The notes under the pieces are model-generated. The model worked only from the letters and a program-made list of their open reading frames with translations, ran no database searches and was not told the DNA's origin. Made by a program: the position numbers and the translations under genes. Positions 58,005-64,000 of a stretch of 64,000 bases of DNA are shown here, piece after piece; position 1 is the first letter of the stretch; every line of letters starts with the position of its first letter. The stretch is from Eucalyptus grandis (Eukaryota; Streptophyta; Magnoliopsida; Myrtales; Myrtaceae). The stretch is taken from positions 2,366,001 through 2,430,000 of the forward strand of contig NC_052617.1 of NCBI RefSeq assembly GCF_016545825.1, given 5' to 3'.

Positions 58005-58869
58005 CTGCAATACACAGGACCAAAAATTCAATTGATAATTGAAAGATTGTAGAAGCTGGAGAGATTAAACCTGGCAACAAGGATACAAGGAACCAAGAGA
58101 AATCTTGGCCATAGTTAAATGTCAAGTTCCTAATAGTAGATCTCTTCAAACTGCATGCCTACCACATAGCACATCATGAATAGATGCGCAATGACGGCAA
58201 AGCTCCAAAGAGATGACCAAATGAAAATTCATATGATAAGATTGTCTACTGCCAACTATATGAAAGAGAGCATCACTACAGAATGCAGACATATTTTCCA
58301 GTAGAGAAAAGAGAGAAGCTGTCATACTGGATATTCAATCTACAAAGCCTATAATAAAGATTAAAAACCGAAATGTCATGAATACCATCTCAGTTTTATA
58401 TCGATATGCTGAATATCATATATGCATATGCAGAGAACTTCTCAAAAACATAATAAAATGCACGAATAAAGTTAGCCCAAGAGTCGCATGAGCTGTCGCT
58501 AGAATAAGAAACACACGCAGCTCAGAAGTGCAACTGAAGAAAGACTAGAAAGCACAGTCTAAGAAGTAACAAAAGAGTTTTGGCACTCATTTGCCAGAAA
58601 AATCACATTCGAGATGAACATCATCCTTCCCTCAACAACCCAGAAAAGCCAAGAAAAGTGGAATGAAGTCACGCCATGCGTAGAGCTTATGAGGAATAAA
58701 AGATCTCATGACCATATAACACAAAATGTTTATTTGATTAATTTCCAAGAAGCCCAACAAAGCAAAACTTAAGCCCACAACTAGCAGCACACTACTTTAC
58801 AAGTCAAATAAATATTCACACCAGAGGATAACAGATTGAAGGCAATAGTCTAGCAGTCATGAACAAACC
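58005..58869. other. BT1 intron-like sequence between carrier and right arm
   Basis: No exon found; the exon expected before 'LFAY' in BT1 genes is not visible here on the minus strand. Absent from the left arm, which was deleted across this stretch. Confidence 0.5.
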
Positions 58870-59144
58870 TTAATGACAATCGACAGGAACATCAGGTAGG
58901 GAAAACCATAATAGATACTGACAAATCAGATTACATGGATGCGGGATAGATTGTAAATATTGTAACGTAGGAGCCAATGCATGTGACCTCCTGAATGATC
59001 AGGTCATTGGCGATATTCTTATATACCAAGATGATAACAAGTACAATTTTCCTTCCATGAAGGAAGATCAAGAATTATAATGGCGACTTGAGATTCAAAA
59101 ACAAAGTTCTCAGAAAATGTGTGAACCACTCTTAAATAGCTTAC

Positions 59145-59481
59145 TGTAACTGAGTTCCCCATAAGATTTGTGATGATCTGCCGAAATCTCCCCCGGATCA
59201 CCAATCAACTTCTGCGGAACATTTTCAGAAATGTGAACTGCTAGCTGCAGATTTGAACGGGTGGAAATTATTAGATAATGACTCAGGTGAATTAGCAGCA
59301 CCATGTAACAAAGGCAGTCAATACCTCCACTCCTTTTTCTTGAGATTTCCCCGAGAAGAGGGACAAGACATCATCCAATATGGCCCTTAGATCAAACTGC
59401 ACAGCCTCAATCTCAATCTTACCAGATTCAATTTTCGCTTGGTCCAAGACCTCATTTATAAGTGAAACCAAATTTGTGCCT
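59145..59481 (-). pseudogene. cytokinin-receptor-like histidine kinase fragment, right arm
   Basis: Mirror copy of the left-arm fragment: exons 59481-59325 and 59244-59145, same GT-AG intron, same extra G in the GDPG codons. Reads in the same direction as the BT1 remnant downstream of it, so the two fragments form a head-to-tail chimera in this arm. Confidence 0.8.
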
Positions 59482-60309
59482 CTGAAAATGTAGGAGTCAA
59501 CTTCAACGATATATCACCATAAGATTCTTCTTGTTGCACATTAATAAGTCCGTAACTCTTAAAGCCTGTCCACATCATATGAGAAGTCATCGACTTCCCT
59601 CAGCAGCTCTTTTAACACGACTAGAAACAGGGGTGTCCACCAATTTTAGATCTTTTCCTTCACCTGCAATATGACACATGCAGCACGAAATTTAGAATAA
59701 GAATGCTGGCAAATAAACCCTTTAGTTAATCGAAATTGCTTGGACAAGTTTCGCTTCCAACATTCCAACAGGCTTGAACTCTAGGTCACTGAACAAGAAA
59801 AGGTATTAACCCTCCTAGCATAAGGACAAAACATTGAGATTTTGCAACCTCGTTTCCAAAGAACCAATATACTATTAACACGAGGCTAAAATTACAATAA
59901 CAGCTATACTACACAAGTTGTAATCCAGCATTCCTCTTGATCAAATTACTTTCAAGCACTATCTTCTCCAAGATCGCATGTGCAAGCTCCAAACAAGAAG
60001 ATACTATTTGAAGAACTAGAAATGGTTTGATCCACATCTGTGATATCATAGTTAGGACTTTCCCACATTAGGCCTAAATATTTTGATGTTGATCCTAGAA
60101 TATATTCTTCATTTTTCCATCTTTCATTGAAGATAAAGAAGAACGAGGCAGCTCAGATCCAATCACCAATAGCTTGAAAGGGATGTCCCAACTGCTATTC
60201 TAACCATTCCTCTCATAAAGAGATTATTCTGTTACCTGCTATTTGAATGCATTTCTAACGAAGAAAAATGAGTCAATGAACCAAACTTGTAGTTCAGTAA
60301 ATTTCTTCT

Positions 60310-60860
60310 ACATCTCAATTTGCTTCACATTTATGGGATTTCCCATATTCACCGCTTTCTTAATCTGACAAGTCACCGTTTCCAAAGAACCAATATAATA
60401 GGTTGGTTGCACACATTGGACAGGGTGAAAACTTGGTCTAACATTGATAGCACCTGTGTGCTATGTGGAAAACATGAAGAATCTCAAATGTACTTGCTTT
60501 TTAAGTGTGTATTCTTAAAGCAGATTTTGGAAACAAGACTCTTACTGCTGGTGTTAAGTGTTTGTGGAGAAATTGGTGAGTTCTTGTTGGCTAGCTTTGC
60601 TGTAATCCGGTGGCATGGTATTTGAGTTTGCATCTTGTTTTTCTGGGTAGTATTTTGCTGTTGCTACTGGTAGTGTAGATGTGGAAGACTATTATGTCAT
60701 GTTGTCATTCAGTGCGTGGGGTCATCAGATTGAAAGTCAACCTGATGAATTATTCTCAAGTTATCAAGCTTTCCTATTATGATAGATTGCTCAAAGGATC
60801 TCCCATCCTTTACATCGAGCAGGGACAAAAGTTCCCCTTAGTGATCGACAGTGCCGAGTA
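60310..60860 (+). pseudogene. LINE 3' fragment, right arm
   Basis: Mirror of 54105-54660. The frame 60320-60625 carries the same Cys-His zinc module; a second short frame (60679-60861) continues the LINE tail. Confidence 0.7.
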
Positions 60861-62959
60861 GAAGGGTCATTGCTCAACAGATAAATGTTAATTTAGGGAT
60901 AGCAGACTAATCCTATCGAAAATTTCACAAATACAGGAAGGTTTGGCACCATGATCCAGCTGTATATGTGGGACAGTATGCTGCAATGGACTTGTACGGG
61001 ATGTGACCTCCCTTGTTTTTTTTTTTTCCACGGGTTGTCCAATAAAATGAAGACTTACTTAATAAAAAAAGATATTGTGTAAAGTTTGTGCTCAATGAAT
61101 GCAGTTCAAACAGTCAACGACACGTGGAAATTTTATAAACTCTATTCATCTTACCAGTTTCCGAAAACCATTCTCCAATGAGCTTATCCGTTGCTGCATT
61201 GCTTTGAGAGCACTCTCCATATTCTCCACTTAGCTACACCATGGAAATTGACACCGTGAACAACTGCTGTCTTGTGGACTTATTCATAACAAATAGACAA
61301 ATATCCATTCGTAACACTTTAGGTACTAGTGCATATGAATGTCAGAATCAATTACCAGACTAATCAGATGCATTCCCTTGACCTAACGCGACATAGAAAA
61401 GTCAACGTAAAGCTGGAATACATATTAATCCAGTTCATAGATAGCAGAAGCAAGTAAAGTCAATCAGCAGCTATCTCTAAATGCACCACTTTCAGCGATA
61501 AAAAGAGGAAAAAAAAAAAAGCTATGCGCAGGTATGACACTTTGCCAAAGAGAATCATGGATTGATGGCACATGATACTTGATGATTTTTTTAGTTGGAG
61601 AGACAATATGGATCACAATTCTACTAGAGGAATCACTTGATGCATATAAGATACTGCCAACAAACCAATTGAACTATATTCACCTTTGAAGATTGTTAGC
61701 CCAGCGAGATATAAGAAGCTCCACCACTTTTCTGATCTGTCCAGCAAAGAGCAATAGAAGAACATAAGCAAAAATCATCTGTCATGTATCCATCACATTC
61801 TAGTTTCACATCACAGATATCTTTTTGTCCTACTACGTGCAAACTGTCATCGACCACATATTCCAGGATTCAAGCAGATAATTATGTCCAGGGCACTTCT
61901 TTGAAATTTTGTATCTTCTTTTGATCCATACTCTCCATAACAACATGAAAAGCCTAAATCATGTTCTCAGCAAAAAAATTTCAGAGGAAAACCCCAGAAT
62001 TGTCAACAGGTCATTTTTACCACTCAAACGATAGTTCTCTATATATCTTGCAGCAAGTTACTCGTGCGGATTTCTATCCAGAAACTGACTGGACTTCTAA
62101 TCGAAGAGATCAGCAATCGATATACAATGACAACAGTATTTGTATGTCCAAGTAGGCTACTTTACTTGTATTACCTCTCTCTGGCCATCCTCCAACATAA
62201 AACAACTACTTGGCACGAAACCCCTCTCAGACCCTTTCCATTCTTGACTGTGTGGAGATCAGCAGAAGAAAGAACAAAAAAAGGCAAGATAGGATAATTT
62301 AGCAAGCAGGAGAGCATAGGGAATGATAACAGATCACTTGCTAGGTAAAAAAATCTAACAGGGTTCAATTCCAATAAGGAGAAAGTCCTGCAATTGGCGT
62401 AATGCGAAATAGCATGGCAGATTTAAGACGACAACATTTGATATATGTAAGTTTTCACATTAAAGCTGCAGCACAACCCCACAAACAAATGCTAACAAAA
62501 TGCTATACTTCAACGCAGGCTTCGATCTGACCAAAAAAAAAAAGAACTTCAGGCTTCGCATCTTCAACTCAAGAGCTCGAGCAAAGCTGAAACCAGCACG
62601 ATCATCAAACAATTAATCAAGCATTGAAACATTAAGACGGAAAGAGTGAGCCTACATGTTTTGATCCAAGCATGGCCTCTTCGATCCACTTGGTTCACCC
62701 AAAAAAAGTGGAATCCGAAGCTCTCTTTTGCGTGGACATAATTTTTCTTTTCTTTTGTAGAGTTTGACAAGAACTGAGAAAGTGTCGGAATTTTGGGAGT
62801 GTTCACTCGCTGAAAGAATGTTGCTTGTAGAGCTTAACAAAAACTGAGAAAGTGCCTGGATTTTGGGAGCGTTCGCTCGAAAGAATGTTGCAGAGAAAAT
62901 AACAAATCAGTAGACAGTTTATCCGCGAACTCAAACTCGAGAGGGCCGAGAGAGAGGGG

Positions 62960-63186
62960 GAGGTCGCACGCCGGTCGGTTGCTCGCGGTCGTCTCGCCGG
63001 TATCCTCCTGGTTCGTCGATTGCTCGCGGTGGTTCGCCGGTCGGAAAGAGGGAGGGCAGAGAGAGAGAGGGAGGTCGCACGCCGGTCGGTCGGAAAGAGG
63101 GAGGTCGCCGGTCGGTTGCTCGCGGTCGTCTCGCCGGTATCCTCCTGGTTCGCCGGTCGCTCGCGGTGGTTCGCCGGTCGGAAAGA
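62960..63186. repeat. GC-rich minisatellite, right arm
   Basis: Reverse complement of 51784-52010, with 'tcgtctcgccggtatcctcc' occurring twice. Slight length differences from the left copy. Confidence 0.8.
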
Positions 63187-63199
63187 GAGAGGGTGGAGA

Positions 63200-63390
63200 G
63201 AGAGAGGGAGTTCGTCGGACACAGAGAGCAATGGGCAGAGAGAGAGGCGTGAAGAAAGAAAGCCACGACTGAAATTTTTTTAAATTGGCGCCTATTTTTC
63301 TCTTCAGAACGTGGGTCCCACGGAGACACGTGTCGCGCTGCGACCGCCTTCTTGTTTGCCACGCTGGCTACATAAGACGTACCCAATATT
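63200..63390 (-). promoter_or_regulatory. promoter-like outer end of right arm
   Basis: Carries the same G-box palindrome at 63325-63334, reading leftward (minus strand) toward the centre, so the two arms would be transcribed convergently if active. Confidence 0.4.
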
Positions 63391-63402
63391 TTCTCCTCTT
63401 GT

Positions 63403-64000
63403 AAGGCTGCAGCAGCTTCACGCCAAAGGGGAATTCCTAATTTATTATTATAGGTGTGCCCAGAGTCAACAACTTTGACTCTAGGCCCCACGGTCTATTT
63501 CCTTTTGCAAGGGAAATCGTAGCTGCAAAGGAGGAGAAGAAAAACTTCCTTTTCTTTTATATCTTATTTCTTCTTTTGTCTTGCTTTGCACGTCTTTAGA
63601 AAAAGTCCAAGAAAGAAAACTGTTACATCCAATCTTTAAAAGAAAAATTTTATCGACAAATTCGATTTAACAAATTATTATTCGAATTCAAACCAGGACA
63701 TTAATTTAATAATCTTCTTCTTCACTTATAGATTTGGCCCAAACTCATATAATTAACAAAATATTCTACTGACCTCCAAAAAAGTGGATGGCATGTCATT
63801 GGAAAACTTAGTCTGAAATTTTTTTAATGGCATAATTTAAACAGTATAATATAAGTCTTGGCACTTCTGACCTTTTAAAGTTCGAGTAGAAATTTCTCAT
63901 GAAGGGATTCCGTCAACAATCAAACATTTTAGATACGACGAACGACATATTGACTATGATCAAAGCGTCATATTTGTATTCGTGAGGTCTAACTAGCGGC
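63403..64000. other. right flank, includes a copy of the P450 upstream segment
   Basis: No gene within the window. Bases 63705-63870 repeat the P450 upstream segment at 45598-45760 in the same orientation, so a P450 paralogue or its remnant may follow beyond the window edge. Confidence 0.6.

Larger units (their letters stand above)
58870..63402 (-). repeat. right arm of the large inverted duplication
   Basis: Reverse complement of 51568-56097; see that entry for the paired landmarks. Its outer boundary lies at about 63402, beyond which ('ggctgcagcagcttcacg') there is no match to the left flank. Confidence 0.93.

Noticed and set aside
51568..63402. The inverted duplication as one DNA transposon with 4.5 kb terminal inverted repeats
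   Set aside because: No target duplication or conserved terminal motif at 51568/63402, no transposase, and the arms hold a LINE and gene fragments; a rearrangement fits better, though it is not excluded.
1..64000. CRISPR arrays, bacterial operons, rRNA or tRNA genes
   Set aside because: Plant nuclear sequence; no spaced identical repeats, and I saw no convincing tRNA or rRNA signature by reading, though short tRNAs could be missed without a covariance search.

Overview
The window is nuclear DNA of a flowering plant, most likely a woody eudicot. The evidence is genes with GT-AG introns (a P450, an SGNH esterase, an adenine-nucleotide carrier), lectin receptor kinases, a Sirevirus-type Ty1-copia retrotransposon with a plant tRNA-iMet primer site, a LINE remnant, a caulimovirid relic and long AT-rich intergenic DNA. 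The repeats look like those I associate with Myrtaceae, but that is an impression and not a proof. A run of exactly 100 N (33636-33735) is a scaffold gap.

Layout. (1) 0.9-20.4 kb: two same-strand paralogous G-type-lectin/PAN receptor-like kinases (940-3371 and 18000-20422, minus strand), 15 kb apart, separated by AT-rich DNA with a candidate TIR element, a dispersed repeat family in both orientations and a GC-rich island. (2) 21.6-31.1 kb: a full-length but decayed Sirevirus-like copia element with two LTRs, PBS, broken gag and pol, a broken 3' env-like gene and two polypurine tracts, inserted in a degenerate short-motif repeat field about 1.2 kb upstream of the second kinase. (3) 31.1-39.8 kb: gene-poor, with a pararetrovirus reverse-transcriptase remnant abutting the gap. 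(4) 39.9-49.2 kb: a two-exon SGNH/SASA-type carbohydrate esterase (minus) and a two-exon CYP81-like P450 (plus). Between them lie a 1.2 kb TIR element and fragments of the P450's own leader. (5) 51.6-63.4 kb: a large inverted duplication. Two nearly identical arms of about 4.5 kb (51568-56097 and 58870-63402) each run inward from a GC-rich, G-box-bearing, promoter-like end through a LINE fragment to two exons of a cytokinin-receptor-like histidine kinase. The centre holds the 3' half of a BT1-type plastid/mitochondrial adenylate carrier on the minus strand, and the left arm ends in a second, tiny, oppositely oriented BT1 C-terminus.

No pathway links the genes. The most unusual features are the fold-back locus with fragments of two functionally important genes (a possible hairpin or convergent-transcript siRNA source) and a consistent quality signal. 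Every recognisable non-transposon gene is broken by single-base indels, eight in all across five genes, almost all in homopolymer runs (mostly G/C). Each indel restores the frame when corrected, so these look like consensus errors rather than real pseudogenes.
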